From Macropodus opercularis (taxonomy: Eukaryota > Chordata > Actinopteri > Anabantiformes > Osphronemidae): 64,000 nucleotides of DNA. Shown piece after piece: positions 26,521 to 40,835 of the stretch. The translations under genes were made by a program, and so were the position numbers. Location of the stretch: assembly GCA_030770545.1 (NCBI GenBank), contig CM061105.1, forward strand, positions 2,711,001 through 2,775,000. Direction: 5' to 3'. The notes below the pieces were generated by a model. The model did not search any database and was not told the origin of the DNA. It saw only the letters and a program-made list of their open reading frames with translations. The first letter of the stretch is position 1; every line of letters begins with the position of its first letter.

Positions 26521-29500
26521 GTTTTTGTGCTAGATATGATCCAAATACATCCCTGAAGCAGGCAAACACCTTTAAAATGCTTTGAAATCAATTTGACCAA
26601 AGTAGTCTTCATTTGGTCTGAAATGCACAGAACAGGCCATTCTAAACGTTTTCGCACTGTTTCCAACCTCAGTATTTCTTTAAGCTGCTGCATCTTAATG
26701 CAAGCAATGAAGTTTTTGTGTTAGATATGTTCCAAATACATCCCTGAAGAAGGCAAACACCTTTAAAATGCTTTAAAATCAATTTGACTAAAGTAGTGTC
26801 TTTTGGTCTGAAATGCACAGAACAGGCCATTAAGCGTTTTCGCACTGTTTCCAGCCTCAGTATTTCTTTAAGCTGCTGTCTCTTAATGGAGGCAATGGCA
26901 ATAAAGTTTTTGTGCTAGATATGATCCAAATACATCCCTGCAGCAGGCAAACACCTTTAAAATGCTTTGAAATCAATTTGACCAAAGTAGTGTTCATGTG
27001 GTCTGAAATGCACAGAACAGGCCATTCTAAGCGTTTTCGCACTGTTTCCAACCTCAGTATTTCTTTAAGCTGCTGCATCTTAATGGAGGCAATGGCAATG
27101 AAGTTTTTGTGTTAGATATGTTACAAATACATCCCTGAAGCAGGTAAAAACCTTTAAAATGCATTTACTTTACTTTGAACAAAGTAGTGTCTTGTGGTCT
27201 GAAATGCACAGAACAGGCCATTCTAAGCGTTTTCCCACTGTTTCCAACCTCAGTATTTCTTTAAGCTGCTGCATCTTAATGCAAGCAATGGCAATGAAGT
27301 TTTTGTGCTAGATATGTTCCAAATACATCCCTGAAGAAGGCAAACACCTTTAAAATGCTTTGAAATCAATTTGACCAACGTAGTGTCTTGTGGTCTGAAA
27401 TGCACAGAACAGGCCATTCTAAGCGTTTTCGCACTGTTTCCAACCTCAGTATTTCTTTAAGCTGCTGCATCTTAATGCAAGCAATGGCAATGAAGTTTTT
27501 GTGCTAGATATGTTCCAAATACATCCCTGAAAAAGGCAAACACCTTTAAAATGCTTTGAAATCAATTTGACCAAAGTAGTGTCTTTTGATCTGAAATGCA
27601 CAGAACAGGCCATTCTAAGCGTTTTCGCACTGTTTCCAACCTCAGTATTTCTTTAAGCTGCTGCATCTTAATGCAAGCAATGGCAATGAAGTTTTTGTGC
27701 TAGATATGTTACAAATACATCCCTGAAGAAGGCAAACACCTTTAAAATGCTTTAAAATCAGTTTGACTAAAGTAGTGTCTTTTGATCTGAAATGCACAGA
27801 ACAGGCCATTCTAAGCGTTTTCACACTGTTTCCAACCTCAGTATTTCTTTAAGCTGCTGCATCTTAATGCAAGCAATGGCAATGAAGTTGTTGTGCTAGA
27901 TATGATCCAAATACATCCCTAAAGCAGGCAAACACCTTTAAAATGCTTTGAAATCAATTTGACCAAAGTAGTTTTCTTTTGGTCTGAAATGCACAGAACA
28001 GGCCATTAAGCGTTTTCGCACTGTTTCCAGCCTCAGTATTTCTTTAAGCTGCTGTCTCTTAATGGAGGCAATGGCAATAAAGTTTTTGTGCTAGATATGA
28101 TCCAAATACATCCCTGCAGCAGGCAAACACCTTTAAAATGCTTTGAAATCAATTTGACCAAAGTAGTGTTCATTTGGTCTGAAATGCACAGAACAGGCCA
28201 TTCTAAGCGTTTTCCCACTGTTTCCAACCTCAGTATTTCTTTAAGCTGCTGCATCTTAATGCAAGCAATGGCAATGAAGTTTTTGTGCTAGATAAGTTCC
28301 AAATACATCCCTGAAGAAGGAAAACACCTTTAAAATGCTTTGAAATCAATTTGACCAAAGTAGTGTTCATTTGGTCTGAAATGCACAGAACAGGCCATTC
28401 TAAGCGTTTTCCCACTGTTTCCAGCCTCAGTGAAGCTTTAAGCTGCTGCATCTTAATGGAGGCAATGGCAATAAAGTTTATGTGCTAGATATGATCCAAA
28501 TACATCCCTGAAGCAGGCAAACACCTTTAAAATGCATTTAAATCACTTTGTTCAAAGTACTGTTCTTTTGGTCTGAAATACACAGAACAGGCCATTAAGC
28601 GTTTTCGCACTGTTTCCAGCTTCAGTATTTCTTTAAGCTGCTGCATCTTAATGCAAGCAATGGCAATAAAGTTTTTGTGCTAGATATGTTCCAAATACAT
28701 CCCTAAAGAAGGCAAACACCTTTAAAATGCTTTGAAATCAATTTGACCAAAGTAGTCTTCATTTGGTCTGAAATGCACAGAACAGGCCATTCTAAACGTT
28801 TTCGCACTGTTTCCAACCTCAGTATTTCTTTAAGCTGCTGCATCTTAATGCAAGCAATGGCAATGAAGTTTTTGTGCTAGATATGTTCCAAATACATCCC
28901 TGAAGAAGGCAAACACCTTAAAATGCTTTAAAATCAATTTGACTAAAGAAGTGTTCATTTGGTGTGAAATGCACAAAACAGGCCATTCTAAGCGTTTTCC
29001 CACTGTTTCCAACCTCAGTATTTCTTTAAGCTGCTGCATCTTAATGCAAGCAATGGCAATGAAGTTTTTGTGTTAGATATGTTCCAAATACATCCCTGAA
29101 GAAGGCAAACACCTTTAAAATGCTTTAAAATCAATTTGACTAAAGTAGTGTCTTTTGGTCTGAAATGCACAGAACAGGCCATTAAGCGTTTTCGCACTGT
29201 TTCCAGCCTCAGTATTTCTTTAAGCTGCTGTCTCTTAATGGAGGCAATGGCAATAAAGTTTTTGTGCTAGATATGATCCAAATACATCCCTGCAGCAGGC
29301 AAACACCTTTAAAATGCTTTGAAATCAATTTGACCAAAGTAGTGTTCATGTGGTCTGAAATGCACAGAACAGGCCATTCTAAGCGTTTTCGCACTGTTTC
29401 CAACCTCAGTATTTCTTTAAGCTGCTGCATCTTAATGGAGGCAATGGCAATGAAGTTTTTGTGTTAGATATGTTACAAATACATCCCTGAAGCAGGTAAA

Positions 29501-29679
29501 AACCTTTAAAATGCATTTACTTTACTTTGAACAAAGTAGTGTCTTGTGGTCTGAAATGCACAGAACAGGCCATTCTAAGCGTTTTCCCACTGTTTCCAAC
29601 CTCAGTATTTCTTTAAGCTGCTGCATCTTAATGCAAGCAATGGCAATGAAGTTTTTGTGCTAGATATGTTCCAAATACA

Positions 29680-30432
29680 TCCCTGAAGAAGGCAAACACC
29701 TTTAAAATGCATTTAAATTACTTTGATCAAAGTAGTGTTCTTTTGGTCTGAAATGCACAGAACAGGCCATTCTAAGCGTTTTCGCACTGTTTACAGCCTC
29801 AGTGATGCTTTAAGCTTAAGCATCTTAATGGAGGCAATGACAATAAAGTTTTTGTGCTAGATATCATCCAATACATCCCTGAAGCAAGCAAACACCTTTA
29901 AAATGCATTGAAATCACTTTGTTCAAAGTAGTGTTCTTTCGGTCTGAAATGGACAGAACAGGCCATTCTAAGCGTTTTCGCTTTGTTTCCAGCTTCAGTA
30001 TTTCTTTAAGCTGCTGCATCTTAATGCAAGCAAATACAATAAAGTTGTTGTGATAGATATGATCCAAATACATATCTGAAGCGGGCAAACACCTTTAAAT
30101 GCTTTGAAATCACTTTAACCAAAGTAGTGTTCTTTGGCATCAAATGCACAGAACAGGCCATTCTAAGCGTTTTCGCACTTTTCCAGCATCAGTATTTCTT
30201 TAAGCTGCTGCATCTTAATGCAAGCAATGGCAATAAAGTTTTTGTGCTAAATATGATCCAAAAACATCCCTGAAGAAAGCAAACACGTTTAAAATGCCTT
30301 TAAATCACTTTGTTCAAATTAGTTTTCTTTAGGTCTGAAATGCACAGAACAGGCCATAAAGTGTTTTCTCACTGTTTCCAGCATCAGTATTTCTGAAAGC
30401 TGCTGCATCTTAATGCAGGCAATGGCAATAAA
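29680..30432 (+). repeat. Higher-order repeat unit, copy 2 (starts at second marker)
   Basis: Carries the markers AAATTACTTTGATC, TCATCCAATACATCCC, CATATCTGAAGCGGG, AAAAACATCCCTGAAGAAAG and TTCTGAAAGCTGCTGC in the same order as copy 1. The first marker monomer (ACGTTGTTC) is absent, so the left junction differs from the other copies. Confidence 0.78.
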
Positions 30433-33400
30433 GTTTTTGTGCTAGATATGATCCAAATACATCCCTGAAGCAGGCAAACACCTTTAAAATGCTTTGAAAT
30501 CAATTTGACCAAAGTAGTCTTCATTTGGTCTGAAATGCACAGAACAGGCCATTCTAAACGTTTTCGCACTGTTTCCAACCTCAGTATTTCTTTAAGCTGC
30601 TGCATCTTAATGCAAGCAATGGCAATGAAGTTTTTGTGTTAGATATGTTCCAAATACATCCCTGAAGAAGGCAAACACCTTTAAAATGCTTTAAAATCAA
30701 TTTGACTAAAGTAGTGTCTTTTGGTCTGAAATGCACAGAACAGGCCATTAAGCGTTTTCGCACTGTTTCCAGCCTCAGTATTTCTTTAAGCTGCTGTCTC
30801 TTAATGGAGGCAATGGCAATAAAGTTTTTGTGCTAGATATGATCCAAATACATCCCTGCAGCAGGCAAACACCTTTAAAATGCTTTGAAATCAATTTGAC
30901 CAAAGTAGTGTTCATGTGGTCTGAAATGCACAGAACAGGCCATTCTAAGCGTTTTCGCACTGTTTCCAACCTCAGTATTTCTTTAAGCTGCTGCATCTTA
31001 ATGGAGGCAATGGCAATGAAGTTTTTGTGTTAGATATGTTACAAATACATCCCTGAAGCAGGTAAAAACCTTTAAAATGCATTTACTTTACTTTGAACAA
31101 AGTAGTGTCTTGTGGTCTGAAATGCACAGAACAGGCCATTCTAAGCGTTTTCCCACTGTTTCCAACCTCAGTATTTCTTTAAGCTGCTGCATCTTAATGC
31201 AAGCAATGGCAATGAAGTTTTTGTGCTAGATATGTTCCAAATACATCCCTGAAGAAGGCAAACACCTTTAAAATGCTTTGAAATCAATTTGACCAACGTA
31301 GTGTCTTGTGGTCTGAAATGCACAGAACAGGCCATTCTAAGCGTTTTCGCACTGTTTCCAACCTCAGTATTTCTTTAAGCTGCTGCATCTTAATGCAAGC
31401 AATGGCAATGAAGTTTTTGTGCTAGATATGTTCCAAATACATCCCTGAAAAAGGCAAACACCTTTAAAATGCTTTGAAATCAATTTGACCAAAGTAGTGT
31501 CTTTTGATCTGAAATGCACAGAACAGGCCATTCTAAGCGTTTTCGCACTGTTTCCAACCTCAGTATTTCTTTAAGCTGCTGCATCTTAATGCAAGCAATG
31601 GCAATGAAGTTTTTGTGCTAGATATGTTACAAATACATCCCTGAAGAAGGCAAACACCTTTAAAATGCTTTAAAATCAGTTTGACTAAAGTAGTGTCTTT
31701 TGATCTGAAATGCACAGAACAGGCCATTCTAAGCGTTTTCACACTGTTTCCAACCTCAGTATTTCTTTAAGCTGCTGCATCTTAATGCAAGCAATGGCAA
31801 TGAAGTTGTTGTGCTAGATATGATCCAAATACATCCCTAAAGCAGGCAAACACCTTTAAAATGCTTTGAAATCAATTTGACCAAAGTAGTTTTCTTTTGG
31901 TCTGAAATGCACAGAACAGGCCATTAAGCGTTTTCGCACTGTTTCCAGCCTCAGTATTTCTTTAAGCTGCTGTCTCTTAATGGAGGCAATGGCAATAAAG
32001 TTTTTGTGCTAGATATGATCCAAATACATCCCTGCAGCAGGCAAACACCTTTAAAATGCTTTGAAATCAATTTGACCAAAGTAGTGTTCATTTGGTCTGA
32101 AATGCACAGAACAGGCCATTCTAAGCGTTTTCCCACTGTTTCCAACCTCAGTATTTCTTTAAGCTGCTGCATCTTAATGCAAGCAATGGCAATGAAGTTT
32201 TTGTGCTAGATAAGTTCCAAATACATCCCTGAAGAAGGAAAACACCTTTAAAATGCTTTGAAATCAATTTGACTAAAGTAGTGTCTTTTGGTCTGAAATG
32301 CACAGAACAGGCCATTAAGCGTTTTCGCACTGTTTCCAGCCTCAGTATTTCTTTAAGCTGCTGTCTCTTAATGGAGGCAATGGCAATAAAGTTTATGTGC
32401 TAGATATGATCCAAATACATCCCTGAAGCAGGCAAACACCTTTAAAATGCATTTAAATCACTTTGTTCAAAGTACTGTTCTTTTGGTCTGAAATGCACAG
32501 AACAGGCCATTAAGCGTTTTCGCACTGTTTCCAACCTCAGTATTTCTTTAAGCTGCTGCATCTTAATGCAAGCAATGGCAATAAAGTTTTTGTGCTAGAT
32601 ATGTTCCAAATACATCCCTGAAACAGGTAAACACCTTTAAAATGCATTTACTTTACTTTGAACAAAGTACTGTCTTGTGGTCTGAAATGCACAGAACAGG
32701 CCATTCTAAGCGTTTTCGCACTGTTTCCAACCTCAGTATTTCTTTAAGCTGCTGCATCTTAATGCAAGCAATGGCAATGAAGTTTTTGTGCTAGATATGT
32801 TCCAAATACATCCCTGAAGAAGGCAAACACCTTTAAAATGCTTTAAAATCAATTTGACTAAAGTAGTGTCTTTTGGTCTGAAATGCACAGAACAGGCCAT
32901 TAAGCGTTTTCGCACTGTTTCCAGCCTCAGTATTTCTTTAAGCTGCTGTCTCTTAATGGAGGCAATGGCAATGAAGTTTTTGTGCTAGATATGATCCAAA
33001 TACATCCCTGAAGAAGGCAAACACCTTTAAAATGCTTTGAAATCAATTTGACCAAAGTAGTGTTCATTTGGTCTGAAATGCACAGAACAGGCCATTCTAA
33101 GCGTTTTCCCACTGTTTCCAACCTCAGTATTTCTTTAAGCTGCTGCATCTTAATGGAGGCAATGGCAATGAAGTTTTTGTGTTAGATATGTTACAAATAC
33201 ATCCCTGAAGCAGGTAAAAACCTTTAAAATGCATTTACTTTACTTTGAACAAAGTAGTGTCTTGTGGTCTGAAATGCACAGAACAGGCCATTAAGCGTTT
33301 TCCCACTGTTTCCAACCTCAGTATTTCTTTAAGCTGCTGCATCTTAATGCAAGCAATGGCAATGAAGTTTTTGTGCTAGATATGATCCAAATACATCCCT

Positions 33401-34159
33401 AAAGCAGGCAAACACCTTTAAAATGCATTTAAATCACTTTGTTCAAAGTAGTTTTCTTTTGGTCTGAAATGCACAGAACAGGCCATTAAGCGTTTTCGCA
33501 CTGTTTCCAGCCTCAGTATTTCTTTAAGCTGCTGTCTCTTAATGGAGGCAATGGCAATAAAGTTTTTGTGCTAGATATGATCCAAATACATCCCTGCAGC
33601 AGGCAAACACCTTTAAAATGCTTTGAAATCAATTTGACCAAAGTAGTTTTCTTTTGGTCTGAAATGCACAGAACAGGCCATTAAGCGTTTTCGCACTGTT
33701 TCCAGCCTCAGTATTTCTTTAAGCTGCTGTCTCTTAATGGAGGCAATGGCAATAAAGTTTTTGTGCTAGATATGATCCAAATACATCCCTGCAGCAGGCA
33801 AACACCTTTAAAATGCTTTGAAATCAATTTGACCAAAGTAGTGTTCATTTGGTCTGAAATGCACAGAACAGGCCATTCTAAGCGTTTTCCCACTGTTTCC
33901 AACCTCAGTATTTCTTTAAGCTGCTGCATCTTAATGCAAGCAATGGCAATGAAGTTTTTGTGCTAGATAAGTTCCAAATACATCCCTGAAGAAGGAAAAC
34001 ACCTTTAAAATGCTTTGAAATCAATTTGACCAAAGTAGTGTTCATTTGGTCTGAAATGCACAGAACAGGCCATTCTAAGCGTTTTCCCACTGTTTCCAGC
34101 CTCAGTGAAGCTTTAAGCTGCTGCATCTTAATGGAGGCAATTGCAATAAAGTTTATGTG

Positions 34160-35125
34160 CTAGATATGATCCAAATACATCCCTGAAGCAGGCAAACACC
34201 TTTAAAATGCATTTAAATCACGTTGTTCAAAGTAGTGTTCTTTCGGTCTGAAATGGACAGAACAGGCCATTCTAAGCGTTTTCGCTTTGTTTCCAACCTC
34301 AGTATTTCTTTAAGCTGCTGCATCTTAATGCAAGCAATGGCAATAAAGTTTTTGTGCAAGATATGATCCAAATACATCCCTGAAGAAGGCAAACACCTTT
34401 AAAATGCATTTAAATTACTTTGATCAAAGTAGTGTTCTTTTGGTCTGAAATGCACAGAACAGGCCATTCTAAGCGTTTTCGCACTGTTTACAGCCTCAGT
34501 GATGCTTTAAGCTTAAGCATCTTAATGGAGGCAATGACAATAAAGTTTTTGTGCTAGATATCATCCAATACATCCCTGAAGCAAGCACACACCTTTAAAA
34601 TGCATTGAAATCACTTTGTTCAAAGTAGTGTTCTTTCGGTCTGAAATGGACAGAACAGGCCATTCTAAGCGTTTTCGCTTTGTTTCCAGCTTCAGTATTT
34701 CTTTAAGCTGCTGCATCTTAATGCAAGCAAATACAATAAAGTTGTTGTGATAGATATGATCCAAATACATATCTGAAGCGGGCAAACACCTTTAAATGCT
34801 TTGAAATCACTTTAACCAAAGTAGTGTTCTTTGGCATCAAATGCACAGAACAGGCCATTCTAAGCGTTTTCGCACTTTTCCAGCATCAGTATTTCTTTAA
34901 GCTGCTGCATCTTAATGCAAGCAATGGCAATAAAGTTTTTGTGCTAAATATGATCCAAAAACATCCCTGAAGAAAGCAAACACGTTTAAAATGCCTTTAA
35001 ATCACTTTGTTCAAATTAGTTTTCTTTAGGTCTGAAATGCACAGAACAGGCCATAAAGTGTTTTCTCACTGTTTCCAGCCTCAGTATTTCTGAAAGCTGC
35101 TGCATCTTAATGTTGGCAATGGCAA
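34160..35125 (+). repeat. Higher-order repeat unit, copy 3
   Basis: A full set of the ordered markers beginning with AATCACGTTGTTC. It differs from copy 1 by scattered single bases, for example GAAGCAAGCACACACC instead of GAAGCAAGCAAACACC, and AATGTTGGCAATGG instead of AATGCAGGCAATGG near 35,112. Confidence 0.8.
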
Positions 35126-38100
35126 TAAAGTTTTTGTGCTAGATATGATCCAAATACATCCCTGAAGCAGGCAAACACCTTTAAAATGCATTTAAATCAC
35201 TTTGTTCAAAGTAGTGTTCTTTTGGTCTGAAATGCACAGAACAGGCCATTCTAAGCGTTTCCGCTTTATTTCCAGCCTCAGTATTTCTTTAAGCTGCTGC
35301 ATCTTAATGCAAGCAATGGCAATGAAGTTTTTGTGCTAGATATGATCCAAATACATCGCTTAAGAAGGCAAACACCTTTAAAATGCATTTAAATTACTTT
35401 GATCAAAGTAGTTTTCTTTTGATCTGAAATGCACAGAACAGGCCATTCTAAGCGTTTTCACACTGTTTCCAACCTCAGTATTTCTTTAAGCTGCTGCATC
35501 TTAATGCAAGCAATGGCAATGAAGTTTTTGTGCTAGATATGATCCAAATACATCGCTGAAGAAGGCAAACACCTTTAAAATGCATTTAAATTACTTTGAT
35601 CAAAGTAGTTTTCTTTTGATCTGAAATGCACAGAACAGGCCATTCTAAGCGTTTTCACACTGTTTCCAACCTCAGTATTTCTTTAAGCTGCTGCATCTTA
35701 ATGCAAGCAATGGCAATGAAGTTTTTGTGCTAGATATGATCCAAATACATCCCTGCAGCAGGCAAACACCTTTAAAATGCTTTGAAATCAATTTGACCAA
35801 AGTAGTGTTCATTTGGTCTGAAATGCACAGAACAGGCCATTCTAAGCGTTTTCCCACTGTTTCCAACCTCAGTATTTCTTTAAGCTGCTGCATCTTAATG
35901 GAGGCAATGGCAATAAAGTTTATGTGCTAGATATGATCCAAATACATCCCTGAAGAAGGCAAACACCTTTAAAATGCATTTAAATCACTTTGTTCAAAGT
36001 GCTGTTCTTTTGGTCTGAAATGCACAGAACAGGCCATTAAGCGTTTTCCCACTGTTTCCAACCTCAGTATTTCTTTAAGCTGCTCCATCTTAATGCAAGC
36101 AATGGCAATAAAGTTTTTGTGCTAGATATGTTCCAAATACATCCCTGAAGCAGGTAAACACCTTTAAAATGCATTTACTTTACTTTGAACAAAGTACTGT
36201 CTTGTGGTCTGAAATGCACAGAACAGGCCATTCTAAGCGTTTTCGCACTGTTTCCAACCTCAGTATTTCTTTAAGCTGCTGCATCTTAATGCAAGCAATG
36301 GCAATGAAGTTTTTGTGCTAGATATGTTCCAAATACATCCCTAAAGAAGGCAAACACCTTTAAAATGCTTTGAAATCAATTTGACCAAAGTAGTCTTCAT
36401 TTGGTCTGAAATGCACAGAACAGGCCATTCTAAACGTTTTCGCACTGTTTCCAACCTCAGTATTTCTTTAAGCTGCTGCATCTTAATGCAAGCAATGGCA
36501 ATGAAGTTTTTGTGTTAGATATGTTCCAAATACATCCCTGAAGAAGGCAAACACCTTTAAAATGCTTTAAAATCAATTTGACTAAAGTAGTGTCTTTTGG
36601 TCTGAAATGCACAGAACAGGCCATTAAGCGTTTTCGCACTGTTTCCAGCCTCAGTATTTCTTTAAGCTGCTGTCTCTTAATGGAGGCAATGGCAATAAAG
36701 TTTTTGTGCTAGATATGATCCAAATACATCCCTGAAGAAGGCAAACACCTTTAAAATGCTTTGAAATCAATTTGACCAAAGTAGTGTTCATTTGGTCTGA
36801 AATGCACAGAACAGGCCATTCTAAGCGTTTTCCCACTGTTTCCAACCTCAGTATTTCTTTAAGCTGCTGCATCTTAATGGAGGCAATGGCAATGAAGTTT
36901 TTGTGTTAGATATGTTACAAATACATCCCTGAAGCAGGTAAAAACCTTTAAAATGCATTTACTTTACTTTGAACAAAGTAGTGTCTTGTGGTCTGAAATG
37001 CACAGAACAGGCCATTCTAAGCGTTTTCCCACTGTTTCCAACCTCAGTATTTCTTTAAGCTGCTGCATCTTAATGCAAGCAATGGCAATGAAGTTTTTGT
37101 GCTAGATATGTTCCAAATACATCCCTGAAGAAGGCAAACACCTTTAAAATGCTTTGAAATCAATTTGACCAACGTAGTGTCTTGTGGTCTGAAATGCACA
37201 GAACAGGCCATTCTAAGCGTTTTCGCACTGTTTCCAACCTCAGTATTTCTTTAAGCTGCTGCATCTTAATGCAAGCAATGGCAATGAAGTTTTTGTGCTA
37301 GATATGTTCCAAATACATCCCTGAAGAAGGCAAACACCTTTAAAATGCTTTGAAATCAATTTGACTAAAGTAGTGTCTTTTGGTCTGAAATGCACAGAAC
37401 AGGCCATTCTAAGCGTTTTCGCACTGTTTCCAACCTCAGTATTTCTTTAAGCTGCTGCATCTTATTGCAAGCAATGGCAATGAAGTTTTTGTGCTAGATA
37501 TGTTACAAATACATCCCTGAAGAAGGCAAACACCTTTAAAATGCTTTAAAATCAGTTTGACTAAAGTATTGTCTTTTGATCTGAAATGCACAGAACAGGC
37601 CATTCTAAGCGTTTTCACACTGTTTCCAACCTCAGTATTTCTTTAAGCTGCTGCATCTTAATGCAAGCAATGGCAATGAAGTTTTTGTGCTAGATATGAT
37701 CCAAATACATCCCTAAAGCAGGCAAACACCTTTAAAATGCATTTAAATCACTTTGTTCAAAGTAGTTTTCTTTTGGTCTGAAATGCACAGAACAGGCCAT
37801 TAAGCGTTTTCGCACTGTTTCCAGCCTCAGTATTTCTTTAAGCTGCTGTCTCTTAATGGAGGCAATGGCAATAAAGTTTTTGTGCTAGATATGATCCAAA
37901 TACATCCCTGCAGCAGGCAAACACCTTTAAAATGCTTTGAAATCAATTTGACCAAAGTAGTGTTCATTTGGTCTGAAATGCGCAGAACAGGCCATTCTAA
38001 GCGTTTTCCCACTGTTTCCAACCTCAGTATTTCTTTAAGCTGCTGCATCTTAATGCAAGCAATGGCAATGAAGTTTTTGTGCTAGATAAGTTCCAAATAC

Positions 38101-38279
38101 ATCCCTGAAGAAGGAAAACACCTTTAAAATGCTTTGAAATCAATTTGACCAAAGTAGTGTTCATTTGGTCTGAAATGCACAGAACAGGCCATTCTAAGCG
38201 TTTTCCCACTGTTTCCAGCCTCAGTGAAGCTTTAAGCTGCTGCATCTTAATGGAGGCAATGGCAATAAAGTTTATGTGC

Positions 38280-39245
38280 TAGATATGATCCAAATACATC
38301 CCTGAAGCAGGCAAACACCTTTAAAATGCATTTAAATCACGTTGTTCAAAGTAGTGTTCTTTCGGTCTGAAATGGACAGAACAGGCCATTCTAAGCGTTT
38401 TCGCTTTGTTTCCAACCTCAGTATTTCTTTAAGCTGCTGCATCTTAATGCAAGCAATGGCAATAAAGTTTTTGTGCTAGATATGATCCAAATACATCCCT
38501 GAAGAAGGCAAACACCTTTAAAATGCATTTAAATTACTTTGATCAAAGTAGTGTTCTTTTGGTCTGAAATGCACAGAACAGGCCATTCTAAGCGTTTTCG
38601 CACTGTTTACAGCCTCAGTGATGCTTTAAGCTTAAGCATCTTAATGGAGGCAATGACAATAAAGTTTTTGTGCTAGATATCATCCAATACATCCCTGAAG
38701 CAAGCAAACACCTTTAAAATGCATTGAAATCACTTTGTTCAAAGTAGTGTTCTTTCGGTCTGAAATGGACAGAACAGGCCATTCTAAGCGTTTTCGCTTT
38801 GTTTCCAGCTTCAGTATTTCTTTAAGCTGCTGCATCTTAATGCAAGCAAATACAATAAAGTTGTTGTGATAGATATGATCCAAATACATATCTGAAGCGG
38901 GCAAACACCTTTAAATGCTTTGAAATCACTTTAACCAAAGTAGTGTTCTTTGGCATCAAATGCACAGAACAGGCCATTCTAAGCGTTTTCGCACTTTTCC
39001 AGCATCAGTATTTCTTTAAGCTGCTGCATCTTAATGCAAGCAATGGCAATAAAGTTTTTGTGCTAAATATGATCCAAAAACATCCCTGAAGAAAGCAAAC
39101 ACGTTTAAAATGCCTTTAAATCACTTTGTTCAAATTAGTTTTCTTTAGGTCTGAAATGCACAGAACAGGCCATAAAGTGTTTTCTCACTGTTTCCAGCCT
39201 CAGTATTTCTGAAAGCTGCTGCATCTTAATGCAGGCAATGGCAAT
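38280..39245 (+). repeat. Higher-order repeat unit, copy 4
   Basis: A full ordered marker set, 4,119 bp to the right of copy 3. It keeps the form GAAGCAAGCAAACACC seen in copies 1 and 2. Confidence 0.8.
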
Positions 39246-40244
39246 AAAGTTTTTGTGCTAGATATGATCCAAATACATCCCTGAAGCAGGCAAACACCTT
39301 TAAAATGCATTTAAATTACTTTGATCAAAGTAGTTCTGTGATCTGAAATGCACAGAACAGGCCATTCTAAGCGTTTTCACACTGTTTCCAACCTCAGTAT
39401 TTCTTTAAGCTGCTGCATCTTAATGCAAGCAATGGCAATGAAGTTTTTGTGCTAGATATGATCCAAATACATCCCTGCAGCAGGCAAACACCTTTAAAAT
39501 GCTTTGAAATCAATTTGACCAAAGTAGTGTTCATTTGGTCTGAAATGCACAGAACAGGCCATTCTAAGCGTTTTCCCACTGTTTCCAACCTCAGTATTTC
39601 TTTAAGCTGCTGCATCTTAATGGAGGCAATGGCAATAAAGTTTATGTGCTAGATATGATCCAAATACATCCCTGAAGAAGGCAAACACCTTTAAAATGCA
39701 TTTAAATCACTTTGTTCAAAGTACTGTTCTTTTGGTCTGAAATGCACAGAACAGGCCATTAAGCGTTTTCCCACTGTTTCCAACCTCAGTATTTCTTTAA
39801 GCTGCTGCATCTTAATGCAAGCAATGGCAATAAAGTTTTTGTGCTAGATATGATCCAAATACATCCCTGAAGCAGGCAAACACCTTTAAAATGCATTTAA
39901 ATCACTTTGTTCAAAGTACTGTTCTTTTGGTCTGAAATGCACAGAACAGGCCATTAAGCGTTTTCGCACTGTTTCCAACCTCAGTATTTCTTTAAGCTGC
40001 TGCATCTTAATGCAAGCAATGGCTATAAAGTTTTTGTGCTAGATATGATCCAAATACATCCCTGAAGCAGGCAAACACCTTTAAAATGCATTGAAATCAA
40101 TTTGACCAAAGTAGTGTTCATTTGGTCTGAAATGCACAGAACAGGCCATTCTAAGCGTTTTCCCAATGTTTCCAACCTCAGTATTTCTTTAAGCTGCTGC
40201 ATCTTAATGCAAGCAATGGCAAAGAAGTTTTTGTGCTAGATATG

Positions 40245-40835
40245 TTCCAAATACATCCCTGAAGCAGGCAAACACCTTTAAAATGCATTTAAATCAAGTT
40301 GTTCAAAGTAGTGTTCTTTCGGTCTGAAATGGACAGAACAGGCCATTCTAAGCGTTTTCGCTTTGTTTCCAACCTCAGTATTTCTTTAAGCTGCTGCATC
40401 TTAATGCAAGCAATGGCAATAAAGTTTTTGTGCTAGATATGATCCAAATACATCCCTGAAGAAGGCAAACACCTTTAAAATGCATTTAAATTACTTTGAT
40501 CAAAGTAGTGTTCTTTTGGTCTGAAATGCACAGAACAGGCCATTCTAAGCGTTTTCGCACTGTTTACAGCCTCAGTGATGCTTTAAGCTTAAGCATCTTA
40601 ATGGAGGCAATGACAATAAAGTTTTTGTGCTAGATATCATCCAATACATCCCTGAAGCAAGCACACACCTTTAAAATGCATTGAAATCACTTTGTTCAAA
40701 GTAGTGTTCTTTCGGTCTGAAATTGACAGAACAGGCCATTCTAAGCGTTTTCGCTTTGTTTCCAGCTTCAGTATTTCTTTAAGCTGCTGCATCTTAATGC
40801 AATTAAATACAATAAAGTTGTTGTGCTAGATATGA
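40245..40835 (+). repeat. Higher-order repeat unit, copy 5 (partial)
   Basis: Begins with AATCAAGTTGTTC (one base different from the other copies), then AAATTACTTTGATC, TCATCCAATACATCCC and a variant with AATTAAATACAATAAAG. The CATATCTGAAGCGGG monomer is replaced by an ordinary CATCCCTGAAGCAGG one, so the copy ends early. It shares GAAGCAAGCACACACC with copy 3. Confidence 0.72.
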
